Positions 18,250 to 25,511 of a stretch of DNA of 64,000 nt are shown here, piece after piece (the stretch's first letter is position 1; the number at the start of each line of letters is the position of its first letter). The notes beneath the pieces were generated by a model. The model was not told where the DNA came from, made no database searches, and saw nothing but the letters and a program-made list of their open reading frames with translations. A program made the translations under genes and the position numbers. The DNA comes from Palsa-1439 sp050015495 (lineage in GTDB: Bacteria; Verrucomicrobiota; Verrucomicrobiia; Palsa-1439): assembly GCA_050015495.1 (NCBI GenBank), contig JBEKBH010000005.1, positions 83,670 through 147,669 of the forward strand, written 5' to 3'.

Positions 18250-20835
18250 ATGACTGTACATGACCTCTCGGTTGCCATCTTCGTATCCCTTTTCGTACCT
18301 TTGACTTCAGCGCAGGAAGTCGGCCAAGTGGGACCTAGGACGAACGGGACGTATCTGGTTCCCACGATGCAGCTCATCCAACCCGCAGGCGAGGCCCTCA
18401 CCTTCAACGGTCGGGCCATCGATTTGGCGTTGTCGCCTGACGGCAATACCGTGTTCGTGAAGTCCGACCAAGGTGTGCTCGTGGTTGACCCCGAGACGTG
18501 GAAGATTCGCCAACAAATCGGGATCGGGGAGGGGAGTTCCGTGCACGGCATCGCCGTCCGCCGCGACGGCACCCGCGTATACGTCACGGGAAATAACAAC
18601 ACGCTCTGGGACGGCGACGTTTCGTCTGCCGGCTCGCTCACGTTCACCCGCAAAACCACACTGCTCGGCTCGGGCGGGCGCGGCCTTTCCAACCCTTGCG
18701 GCGTCGCCCTCTCGCCCGACGAAAAAACCGCGTTGGTCTGCCTCTCTCTCAAAAACAGTCTGGCCCTCGTCGATCTGGAATCTGACAAGCTCATCCGGGA
18801 CATCGCTGTCGGCGTCGCCCCGTACGCTGTCGCGGTCTCGCCCGACGGCCAGCGGGCCTACGTCTCGAATTGGGGCGGGCGTCCGCCCGGTGCAACCGAT
18901 CGCACCGCGGACTCCTCGGGCACTCCCGTGCGCGTCGACAAACGTGGCGCCGCGTTGTCCGGGACGGTTTCAGTCATCGACCTGAAACAAAATCGCGAGC
19001 TCCGCGAAATCGCCACCGGCCTTCATCCATCGGGCTTGGCACTGAGCGCCGATGGACGGACCCTGTACGTCGCCAACGCCAACTCCGACACCATCAGCGT
19101 GATCGACACGGAAACGTTGCGGGTCACGGAGACCATCTCGGTTCGCCCGGATCCGGCACTGCCGTTCGGCAGCCAGCCGAACGCGCTCGCGCTGAGCCGG
19201 GATGGTCGGACCCTGTACGTCGCCAACGGTGGCAACAACGCCATCGCCGTCGTCGCTCTCCGCGGCGGGTCCCGCGCCACCAGCGTCGTCACCGGCTTCA
19301 TTCCCACCGCTTGGTTTCCGGGCGCGGTCGCCGCCGACAACAAACGGCTCTACATCGCGAACGTGAAGGGATTCGGCTCCCGATTCGATCGCGGCAACGG
19401 CCACGAATGGTACGTAAACTGGTCGATGGGCGTCGTCAGTCGCGTCGCCATCCCGTCGGACGCTCAGCTCACGAATGACACCACCAACGCCCTCGCCAAC
19501 GCCCGCGTTCCCGAAGCTCTCCGCGCTTGGGAACGCGCGCAAACCGGCAAAAGTCCCGTCCCCGTTCCCGACCGCGTCGGCGAGCCATCTGTCTTTGAAC
19601 ACGTGGTTTACGTCATCAAGGAGAACCGCACCTACGACCAGTTTCTCGGCGATCTTCCCAAGGCCAATGGCGACACGAATCTCTGCATTTTCGGCCGCGC
19701 GACCACGCCGAACCATCACCACATCGCCGAGGAATTCGTCACCCTCGACAACTTCTACTGCAACGGCGTGGTCTCAGCGGATGGCCATCGCTGGGTCACC
19801 GAGGGCAACGTCATGGCGGGCATGGAGAAAGCGGCGTACGGCTTCAAACGCGGCGACTCGTTCGGCGTCGACCCGCTCTATTTCTCCTCCTCGGGATTCA
19901 TCTGGGACGACGTGCTGCTCCACGGCCTGTCCTTCCGCAACTACGGCGAGATGGGCCGGGGAAGTTTCACGACCTCGCGCGTCGCCCCGCTGCGCGGCAC
20001 GACCAAAGACATGATCGAGAACCCCGATGCCTACCAGCTCCTCTACGTGCCCGCTTCCCCCGTCGAGGTCCTCAAGACCTACAGTTGCCCCCATTACGCC
20101 GGCTGGGACCTGAACATCCCCGACGTGCTCCGCGCCCGCGCCTTCCTCCAGGAACTCAAAGATTACGAGCGCCGCGGCCAGTGGCCCAATTTCCTCTTCG
20201 TCCATCTCCCGAACGATCACACCGGCGGCAATCCGACCCCGCGCGCCCAGGTCGCCGACAACGATCTCGCCCTCGGCCAGGTCATCCAGGGCATCTCCCA
20301 CAGCAAATTCTGGCCGAAGACCTGCATCTTCGTCATGGAAGACGATCCCCAATCCGGCCTCGACCACGTCGACGGCCATCGCTCGATGTGTTTCGTCGTC
20401 AGCCCCTACACCAAACGCCACGAGGTCGTCAGCCAGTTCTACAACCAGACCGCCGTCCTCCACACCATCGAGCTGATCCTCGGCATACCGCCCATGAACC
20501 AGATGGACGCCCTCGCGCCGGTCATGTCCGCGTGTTTCACCAACGCGCCCGACCTCTCCCCCTACGTCGCCCTGCCCAACGAGGTTCCGCTCGATGAAAT
20601 GCCCAAGCCCGTCGCCCAACTCCACGGCAAAGAACTCTACTGGGCCAAACAACTCGCCGCCATGCGCTTCGACCAGCCCGACCTCAACAACGACGATCTT
20701 CTCAACCGCATCCTCTGGCATTCCGTCAAAGGCGTCGACGCGCCGTACCCCGCCGCATTCGCCGGCCCGCACGGCAAAGGCCTCCGCGCCCTCAACCTCC
20801 AGCACGCCCCCACCGCCACCGACGACGACGATTGA
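18250..20835 (+). CDS. Secreted bifunctional YncE-like beta-propeller / alkaline-phosphatase-superfamily phosphoesterase
   Basis: An 861-residue exported protein. Residues 1-21 form a signal peptide ending in SAQ. About residues 55-370 hold YVTN/YncE-type propeller blades (repeats of 'LSPDG..VYV.N', for example LALSADGRTLYVANANSDTI). From about residue 450 (VVYVIKENRTYDQFLGDL) to the end is a phosphoesterase of the phospholipase C/acid phosphatase type, with ENRTYDQ at the metal-binding start and SPYTKRHEVVSQFYNQTAVLHTIE near the end. Periplasmic or outer-surface phosphate-ester hydrolysis is the likely role. The gene stands alone, divergent from the GbsR-type regulator. Confidence 0.85.
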   Translation: MTVHDLSVAIFVSLFVPLTSAQEVGQVGPRTNGTYLVPTMQLIQPAGEALTFNGRAIDLALSPDGNTVFVKSDQGVLVVDPETWKIRQQIGIGEGSSVHGIAVRRDGTRVYVTGNNNTLWDGDVSSAGSLTFTRKTTLLGSGGRGLSNPCGVALSPDEKTALVCLSLKNSLALVDLESDKLIRDIAVGVAPYAVAVSPDGQRAYVSNWGGRPPGATDRTADSSGTPVRVDKRGAALSGTVSVIDLKQNRELREIATGLHPSGLALSADGRTLYVANANSDTISVIDTETLRVTETISVRPDPALPFGSQPNALALSRDGRTLYVANGGNNAIAVVALRGGSRATSVVTGFIPTAWFPGAVAADNKRLYIANVKGFGSRFDRGNGHEWYVNWSMGVVSRVAIPSDAQLTNDTTNALANARVPEALRAWERAQTGKSPVPVPDRVGEPSVFEHVVYVIKENRTYDQFLGDLPKANGDTNLCIFGRATTPNHHHIAEEFVTLDNFYCNGVVSADGHRWVTEGNVMAGMEKAAYGFKRGDSFGVDPLYFSSSGFIWDDVLLHGLSFRNYGEMGRGSFTTSRVAPLRGTTKDMIENPDAYQLLYVPASPVEVLKTYSCPHYAGWDLNIPDVLRARAFLQELKDYERRGQWPNFLFVHLPNDHTGGNPTPRAQVADNDLALGQVIQGISHSKFWPKTCIFVMEDDPQSGLDHVDGHRSMCFVVSPYTKRHEVVSQFYNQTAVLHTIELILGIPPMNQMDALAPVMSACFTNAPDLSPYVALPNEVPLDEMPKPVAQLHGKELYWAKQLAAMRFDQPDLNNDDLLNRILWHSVKGVDAPYPAAFAGPHGKGLRALNLQHAPTATDDDD

Positions 20836-20890
20836 CAGCGTCTGGAGGGCCACGCTTCGTCGTGGCCGCGATTCTCGCCGCCGTCAAGTC

Positions 20891-20920
20891 GTTGTAGGCC
20901 GCGTCCCTCGACGCGGCGTA
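20891..20920 (+). repeat. TGTAGG-headed dyad element, copy 1
   Basis: After GTTGTAG comes GCCGCGT, a 6-nt loop (CCCTCG) and ACGCGGC. The same head and stem recur almost unchanged at 21408-21437 on the same strand. Confidence 0.65.
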
Positions 20921-20938
20921 CCGGCGCCGACCGAACCC

Positions 20939-21039
20939 AAACGAACCCACCGCAAAAATCGACCCATAAAATCTCCTAACCACTTGCACCACAAGCTTGG
21001 ACATACACCTATTTTTGTCAAGAAACGGTGGGTTCGTTT
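20939..21039. repeat. 14-bp perfect inverted repeats enclosing 73 nt
   Basis: AAACGAACCCACCG at 20939-20952 is exactly complementary to CGGTGGGTTCGTTT at 21026-21039. The enclosed 73 nt are AT-richer than the surroundings. The arrangement resembles a small non-autonomous repeat element; no target duplication could be recognised with confidence. Confidence 0.5.
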
Positions 21040-21075
21040 CGCAAAAAGTGTGTTTTTTACGGGGTCCCTCTCCTC

Positions 21076-21101
21076 GTTGTAGCGGCGGTCTACGACCGTC
21101 G
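21076..21101 (+). repeat. GTTGTAG-headed dyad element, divergent copy
   Basis: GTTGTAGCGGCGGTCTACG followed by ACCGTCG; an imperfect stem (GGCGGTC/GACCGTC) behind the same TTGTAG head as its neighbours. Confidence 0.45.
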
Positions 21102-21113
21102 GTCGTCTCCGTA

Positions 21114-21142
21114 TTGTAGGGCAGCCGGCCCGGCTGCCGTCG
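21114..21142 (+). repeat. TTGTAGG-headed dyad element with GCAGCCG stem
   Basis: TTGTAGG is followed by GCAGCCG, a 3-nt loop GCC, and CGGCTGC: a perfect 7-bp stem. The unheaded element at 21444-21460 has the same plan with GCAACCG/CGGTTGC. Confidence 0.6.
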
Positions 21143-21380
21143 TTTCTGCCCCGTCCATCGGCCATACCCCATCAACCATCCCCCATTCTTCTCAAAGAAC
21201 CGTCCCGACCCTACCACGCCTCCCACGCCGCGTCCAGCACAAATATCAATTTCACATATTTAACGTACTCCGCCATCGGAGGGGAATAAAGAGGCGAGTG
21301 GTTCGCAATCCGGCCCCGTTTCCGTCTCCTCGCCCCTGAGGGGGAGAGGATTAAGGTGAGGGGTGCTGCCGCCGTCGTCG

Positions 21381-21405
21381 GTAGGGCGAGCGTCCCCGCT
21401 TGCCG
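21381..21405 (+). repeat. GTAGGGCGAGCG dyad element
   Basis: GTAGG followed by GCGAGCG, TCCC and CGCTTGC, a 7-bp stem with one G-T pair; the same GTAGG head as the other members of this cluster. Confidence 0.5.
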
Positions 21406-21407
21406 TT

Positions 21408-21437
21408 GTTGTAGGCCGCGTGCCCCCACGCGGCGTA
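21408..21437 (+). repeat. TGTAGG-headed dyad element, copy 2
   Basis: GTTGTAG then GCCGCGTG, loop CCCC, CACGCGGC: a perfect 8-bp stem, and the same flanks (GTTGTAG before, GTA after) as the copy at 20891-20920. Confidence 0.65.
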
Positions 21438-21443
21438 TCCGAA

Positions 21444-21460
21444 GCAACCGGCCCGGTTGC
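21444..21460. repeat. GCAACCG-GCC-CGGTTGC hairpin
   Basis: Perfect 7-bp stem with loop GCC, directly after copy 2 of the TGTAGG element; the same stem plan as the element at 21114-21142 with two compensating base changes. Confidence 0.55.
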
Positions 21461-21686
21461 CGCCCCCGTTGTGCGCCGGTCTCCCGACCTCGCACCACAT
21501 ACACCCCTACCAACCCCTCGCCGTTTTCCTTCCCACCGGTTGTCCCCCTGAGCCTGTCAAAGGGTCTCTGTCGTTTCCGTCCAACTCAGAGTACCGTCGC
21601 CGTCGCGCTGTCCACCATCGGTTCAGCGCTTGCGGCTTGGAACAAGAACAACTCTGACGACAGCAGTTGAAACAATTACTTAGCTC

Positions 21687-21714
21687 TTGCCGTTTATCTT
21701 TCGCGGTCCATAAT
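21687..21714 (+). promoter_or_regulatory. Possible promoter of the kinase-cupin unit
   Basis: TTGCCG (21687-21692), 16-nt spacer, CATAAT (21709-21714). Five of six bases of the -10 match the consensus. The predicted start near 21721 lies 60 nt before the preferred ATG. Confidence 0.4.
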
Positions 21715-21781
21715 CTCCACGCGAGTTGTATGAGTAGTGCCCGAGTCCGATGGGAGAACACCCGCTAAAACGACGAAGGTT

Positions 21782-23437
21782 ATGGATCGAGAACGTCTAA
21801 TTGCTGAAATCGCGAAGCGAGGCATCCGAACATCAGGTGGCCAGCTAAGGATCATTGAGGAACTTGGCAGGGGCGGCAACGGAGTTGCCTTCTTATGCAA
21901 GAGCAATGGGCAGGAAGTTGTCACGAAGGTTTACATTCCACCCGATAAGCGCGACTTGGATGAGCAGGCGCTGAAGCGTTTCCAGCAGGAAGTCAAAATC
22001 ACGGAGAAGACTCGTCACCCCAACGTGATCCGTGCTCTCGATTCGGGGAGTCTTAGCTTGGGGGCTTACAACTTACCGTTTTACGTCATGCCAAAGGCCT
22101 CAGGCACGCTTCGCGAGATCATTTTGCAGCATGTCGGCGGCGAGAACCTAGAGCGGAAACTGAGTCTTTTTGTTAGGGGCGCGTTTGGAGTCGCGTGGTT
22201 GCACCTGCACGGATTAATCCATCGAGATCTCAAACCGGAGAACGTGCTCATCGGACCGGACGGAACACCGTGGATCGCTGACCTCGGCATCGCTCACGTC
22301 AGCCCAGATTTCGTATCCGTCAGCTTGAACACCATCAAGGCCGAACGGCTACTGAATCGGGACTACTACGCACCCGAGCAGCGATTTGGAGAGGCGACAG
22401 ATGTTGACCATAGAGCGGACATCTACGCGCTTGGCTGCATTTTGTACGAACTTCTCGTTGGCACCCCTCCGGTGCGTAACAATTCGCCTTCTTTGCAACA
22501 GATCAACGAGGCGTTTGCGCCGCTTGATCCCGTCGTCAAAAAGATGACTGCTTATGACCGCAATCACCGTTACCGACACCTGGAAGACGCCTTGGAGGAT
22601 TTATCGGTATCGGCAGGATGGACACTAGCGACGATTAAGGGGGCTCGCCCTTTGGAAAAACAAGACGTCCCGGCAATGGTTCAGCTCCTAAAGAGCTCTA
22701 ATGAAGCACATCGATCAAAGGGTGTTGAACTTGCTCGAGGTTTGGGCAAGGAAGCCTTGAATTCACTTCATGAACTACTCGGACACAACCGCAGGGACAT
22801 ACGCAATGCCGCCGCGCTCGCACTGGGTGCAATTGCGGATAAGGTATCGGTGCCATTCCTCGTAGCTGCCCTCTATGGCACTAGTCGCAAGCCTTCGACA
22901 TTCAGACCGTCAGCAGATACGGCTGCGGAAGCGCTGGGTCTTTACCCGGTTGCCGAGCGACTGCACGCGTGCGCGCTAGTCAAGAACGCGATTCGGCTTC
23001 AACAAGTGGAACGCATCCTCAGTGGAGTAGCCGCCGCCGAAGCCTACGCTGCAGTCGTCGATCTCAATAAGAGAGGCGTGCTGTTGCTCGATTATAGCGA
23101 AACGGGTCTGCAACTGCTTGTGAAAATCGATGAAGACGAAGCGTTGCCCGACGTTAAGAAACTGTTGAGCACGGGTGATGACTTCGAAGTGCGAGATATC
23201 GTGAAAGTGATGTCGCCGAAGCGACAGGAGGAAATCATAACATTGTGGTTGAAACGGGGCATAAACGATAGCTGGCACTTTGAGTCGGTCCTTGAAGTCA
23301 TTGTGGAGAGCCACATGGAAAGCAAACCAAAACACGCTCTGCTTCGTCATCTCCTTGGCGAGATTGAAGGGTTCGGTCGCAATTTCGCTCGCCGTGTTGA
23401 GTTGACGCGGCGGATTAACTCGGCACTGAAAGGGTAA
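21782..23437 (+). CDS. Serine/threonine protein kinase with C-terminal HEAT-like repeats
   Basis: A 551-residue soluble Hanks-type kinase. Glycine loop GRGGNG near residue 29, the catalytic HRDLKPEN near 147, ADLGIAH in place of DFG, and YAPEQ in the activation region are all present, so it should be active. From about residue 300 on there are HEAT-like helical repeats (ALNSLHELLGHNRRDIRNAAALALGAIADK), probably for protein contacts. No membrane segment. The ATG at 21782 has AAGG 6 nt upstream; a GTG at 21737 is the alternative. Base composition is lower in GC than the flanks, consistent with later acquisition. A cupin gene follows after 23 nt. Confidence 0.88.
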   Translation: MDRERLIAEIAKRGIRTSGGQLRIIEELGRGGNGVAFLCKSNGQEVVTKVYIPPDKRDLDEQALKRFQQEVKITEKTRHPNVIRALDSGSLSLGAYNLPFYVMPKASGTLREIILQHVGGENLERKLSLFVRGAFGVAWLHLHGLIHRDLKPENVLIGPDGTPWIADLGIAHVSPDFVSVSLNTIKAERLLNRDYYAPEQRFGEATDVDHRADIYALGCILYELLVGTPPVRNNSPSLQQINEAFAPLDPVVKKMTAYDRNHRYRHLEDALEDLSVSAGWTLATIKGARPLEKQDVPAMVQLLKSSNEAHRSKGVELARGLGKEALNSLHELLGHNRRDIRNAAALALGAIADKVSVPFLVAALYGTSRKPSTFRPSADTAAEALGLYPVAERLHACALVKNAIRLQQVERILSGVAAAEAYAAVVDLNKRGVLLLDYSETGLQLLVKIDEDEALPDVKKLLSTGDDFEVRDIVKVMSPKRQEEIITLWLKRGINDSWHFESVLEVIVESHMESKPKHALLRHLLGEIEGFGRNFARRVELTRRINSALKG

Positions 23438-23460
23438 AATTAGGGCTACATCTCATTCAT

Positions 23461-23892
23461 ATGAACCCGCCAGCGATTCTATTCAATTTGCAGTCTGCCA
23501 AGAACGACCCGGCGCTTCAGACGCGCGGCGACAGAAAAATACTCGTCACGGAAATTTATGCCTCGAAAGAGGATCCGGCTTCCGAGAGCCGTTGGAACCA
23601 TCAGGCAAGTTCAGGCAAGTGTCCAGTCTTGCTGATGAGAGATACCGAGTCCGCCGTGTTCACGCAAGTTGCCAAGCAGACACGCCATTCCCACAAGATA
23701 GGCACTGAGATTTACATGCTCTTGGAGGGCAAGATGATGATTGAGGTCGAAGGAACAGACTATACGCTTTTGCCGGGTGACGCCATTGTTGTGTTACCGG
23801 GGGCATGTCACCAGATTCAGCGCGAGGGCGAATTCTTGTGCCGAGTGATCACTGTCAATTGCGGTGGACCGAAGGACAGATACGAATGCTGA
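23461..23892 (+). CDS. Single-domain cupin protein
   Basis: A 143-residue beta-barrel protein. RHSHKIGTEIYMLLEGKMMIEVEG is cupin motif 1 (metal ligands H, H and E) and LLPGDAIVVLPGACHQI is motif 2 with the final histidine. Likely a small sugar- or metabolite-binding protein or enzyme. Start is 23 nt after the kinase stop, so the two are probably co-transcribed, and the cupin may be a partner or substrate of the kinase. No strong ribosome site is seen. Confidence 0.8.
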   Translation: MNPPAILFNLQSAKNDPALQTRGDRKILVTEIYASKEDPASESRWNHQASSGKCPVLLMRDTESAVFTQVAKQTRHSHKIGTEIYMLLEGKMMIEVEGTDYTLLPGDAIVVLPGACHQIQREGEFLCRVITVNCGGPKDRYEC

Positions 23893-23958
23893 TAAACTCG
23901 GCTAGCCCTTTTTGATATGCACAGTCTAACTTTTCCGCTCCGCATTCCGCCTTACCGG

Positions 23959-23989
23959 ACTCGCCGCAATCGCCAGACTCCGATCCCGC
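23959..23989 (-). repeat. 31-bp direct repeat, copy 1
   Basis: Identical over 31 bp to 25202-25232. On the minus strand it reads RDRSLAIAAS, the same peptide as in the second copy, here ending in a stop 33 nt further on. Part of a relic unit. Confidence 0.7.
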
Positions 23990-24209
23990 TTCCGTGGCGA
24001 AGCCCGCGTTCGCCTTACGGCGTCACGCGGCTCTCCAAAATCTGACGGAGCCGCTCGATCATTTGTCTTTCCTCGAAAAAGCTAATCATCCGCCCCATCG
24101 GTGTCAATCTGTGGCTCGCCCTTTGTTCGCGTCCCAATTCGCCAGTAGCCCGTACCGCTTCCGAATCAAATCCAGCCTGACGGCTCGAATGACCCCACCT
24201 CAAACACCA

Positions 24210-24232
24210 GATACATAAGATTCTTATGTATC
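24210..24232. repeat. Palindrome 1: 11-bp arms, 1-nt centre
   Basis: GATACATAAGA, a central T, then its exact complement. Followed by CGCCTCCT; the same GTATCCGCCTCCT follows palindrome 2. On the minus strand this gives AGGAGG directly before the stem. Confidence 0.75.
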
Positions 24233-24276
24233 CGCCTCCTGTCGTTCACCGATCACTGTTTTCCGTCCCCTCCCAT

Positions 24277-24299
24277 GATACCTATGTTTCATATGTATC
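24277..24299. repeat. Palindrome 2: 10-bp arms, one mismatch
   Basis: GATACCTATG, TTT, CATATGTATC. The right arm and the following bases (TATGTATCCGCCTCCT) are a 16-bp direct repeat of the end of palindrome 1. On the minus strand AGGAGG stands 8 nt before an ATG inside the stem. Confidence 0.7.
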
Positions 24300-24331
24300 C
24301 GCCTCCTCGGTCCCAACACCGCCTCGACCCG

Positions 24332-24352
24332 ATAGATGTCACTGACATCTAT
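24332..24352. repeat. Palindrome 3: 10-bp arms, 1-nt centre
   Basis: ATAGATGTCA, a central C, TGACATCTAT. Perfect; unrelated in sequence to palindromes 1 and 2 but the same overall size. Confidence 0.75.
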
Positions 24353-24372
24353 TCCCCAACGCCTGGCCGCAT

Positions 24373-24394
24373 TTATGGATAGTGCGATCCATAA
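24373..24394. repeat. Palindrome 4: 8-bp arms, 6-nt loop
   Basis: TTATGGAT, AGTGCG, ATCCATAA. It ends 35 nt before the -35 box of the lipoprotein gene. Confidence 0.7.
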
Positions 24395-24429
24395 CGCCCA
24401 CGCGGCCCGAGAAAACAAGACCACGTCAG

Positions 24430-24459
24430 TTGACAACGGGACGGAGCGACCTACATTAT
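24430..24459 (+). promoter_or_regulatory. Sigma-70-type promoter of the lipoprotein gene
   Basis: Perfect TTGACA (24430-24435), 18-nt spacer, CATTAT (24454-24459). Predicted start near 24466, 46 nt before the ATG. Confidence 0.6.
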
Positions 24460-24511
24460 TCTCGTTACAGAGTCGCAGTGAAAAAGTTCCGACTCGGAAA
24501 GGAGCATCAGT

Positions 24512-25009
24512 ATGATTGCTCATTTACGGTTTCTCATGGCTGTCGGATTGCTCTCCCTGACAGCCGCGTGCGTGACACAGCAGCCCGTCGTGTTGCGCAA
24601 CCCGGTCGGCCCCGATCCAACGGTCCAGGCCCGGTCGGCATCGGAGGGATTTCTGACGGTGTACACCGCCATGAAAACCTACCCGATGGACGACGAGACA
24701 TATTACCGCGTGCATACCGATTACGGTATCTACGACGCGACCGGCCATCGGCTGCTGAGCGTTCGCAACGCGGCGACCTATCATGACCCGACGCCCCGGA
24801 CGGTCGCATTGCCCGAAGGGCGCTACATGATCGAGGGCTGGACGGATGGGTACCAATTGCTCAAAGTGCCCGTCGTGATCAAAGCCGGCCGCGCCACCAT
24901 CGTTAACCTCGAGGCCACCCGGAACAATCTCTTCCCGGCAGCCAGGGGTAATGACGTGGTGCGAGCGCCCGATGGCCAAATCATCGGTTGGTCGGCCAAC
25001 GTGTCGTAA
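24512..25009 (+). CDS. Putative lipoprotein with carboxypeptidase-like/PEGA-like fold
   Basis: 165 residues. MIAHLRFLMAVGLLSLTAAC is a signal peptide with a lipobox-like TAAC, so export and lipidation are likely. The mature part has a beta-rich segment with LPEGRYMIEGWTDGYQLLKVPVVIKAGRATIVNLEA, which reads like the PEGA/CarboxypepD-regulatory beta-sandwich ('G.Y.v....Gy......v.v..G....v.l'). An AAAGGAG ribosome site 8 nt upstream fixes the ATG, and a good promoter precedes it. Function unknown; nothing is in the same operon. Confidence 0.78.
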   Translation: MIAHLRFLMAVGLLSLTAACVTQQPVVLRNPVGPDPTVQARSASEGFLTVYTAMKTYPMDDETYYRVHTDYGIYDATGHRLLSVRNAATYHDPTPRTVALPEGRYMIEGWTDGYQLLKVPVVIKAGRATIVNLEATRNNLFPAARGNDVVRAPDGQIIGWSANVS

Positions 25010-25183
25010 GAATCACGCGTATACTACCGGCATCAATCGGCGCGCCTTTGTCCGGAACAGGAATCGGGCTCAGCTCTCAACCTCGCAACATTTGACGTAG
25101 CGCCCCGTCGTCAAGCTTGCGTTTCGGATTTCGACATTCCGATTTCGAGCTTCGCCTTCCGCCGCAACTTGTCCGCCATAGCT

Positions 25184-25387
25184 TTAGCGAAGGAGGACCG
25201 AACTCGCCGCAATCGCCAGACTCCGATCCCGCCATCTTGTCCTCCGTAGCCTTGGCGTAGGAGGAAGTTTCTCCAACAGCGCAATCTTCTCCGAAAACGG
25301 ACGCGTCGCCAGATGCTGCCGCATCCGGTGCGTCATTCGAAACCTATCATCCGTGCCATCCGTGTGCATCTGTGGCTCGCCCTTCAT
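25184..25387 (-). pseudogene. Relic of a repeated small ORF (FSEKIALLEKL ... RDRSLAIAAS type)
   Basis: A 67-codon frame with GEPQMHTDGTDD near its start, then FSEKIALLEKL and RDRSLAIAAS. A second, frameshifted version of the same DNA lies on the same strand at about 23950-24150 (GEPQIDTDGADD and RDRSLAIAAS in different frames), so the unit is duplicated and decaying. No ribosome site or family assignment; it may never have been translated. Best read as repeat DNA or a broken gene. Confidence 0.45.
25202..25232 (-). repeat. 31-bp direct repeat, copy 2
   Basis: Identical to 23959-23989; encodes RDRSLAIAAS on the minus strand within the relic frame. Confidence 0.7.
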
Positions 25388-25511
25388 CCGCGGCAGACAC
25401 TCCGTGCCCTTTGTGTCTCTGTGGTGAAAAATTCGCCTCCCGCTTCCCGCGTTCCGCTCTCTGAATTCTGGCTCCTGAATTCTGTCTCCCGTCCTCCGTC
25501 TTCTCTCCCCC

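Larger units (their letters stand above)
20836..21736. other. 900-nt non-coding stretch rich in dyad repeats
   Basis: No convincing gene lies here; open frames on both strands run through repeat DNA and have biased composition. It contains at least six GC-rich dyad elements, most of them headed TGTAG or GTAGG, and one pair of long inverted repeats, each listed separately. The last 50 nt hold the promoter of the kinase gene. Confidence 0.7.
23893..24511. other. 620-nt non-coding stretch with relic repeat and four dyads
   Basis: No convincing gene. The left part (about 23950-24150) is a degenerate relative of the relic at 25184-25387; the middle (24210-24394) carries four successive palindromes; the right end holds the promoter of the lipoprotein gene. 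Short frames on the minus strand have no recognisable family features. Confidence 0.65.
25010..25511. other. 500-nt non-coding stretch with repeat relics
   Basis: Between a lipoprotein gene and the convergent molybdenum hydroxylase operon. It holds the relic frame at 25184-25387 and, at about 25399-25430, a stretch reading CCGTGCCCTTTGTGTCTCTG, a phrase that recurs as intergenic repeat DNA in many uncultured bacteria (recalled, not searched). No promoter or gene is evident. Confidence 0.6.

Noticed and set aside
19774..20853. 359-codon minus-strand frame opposite the phosphoesterase domain
   Set aside because: Gly/Val/Glu-biased shadow; the plus-strand gene has clear family motifs.
20792..21226. 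144-codon minus-strand frame downstream of the phosphoesterase gene
   Set aside because: Made of repeat elements; low-complexity Arg/Trp-rich ending and no start signals.
24210..24394. CRISPR-like array
   Set aside because: The four dyads differ in sequence and spacing, and no cas gene is nearby.
24224..24523. 99-codon minus-strand frame across the palindromes
   Set aside because: It overlaps the lipoprotein promoter and all but the first palindrome, and its composition is that of repeat DNA; an AGGAGG-ATG inside it is noted under palindrome 2 but is not enough for a gene call.
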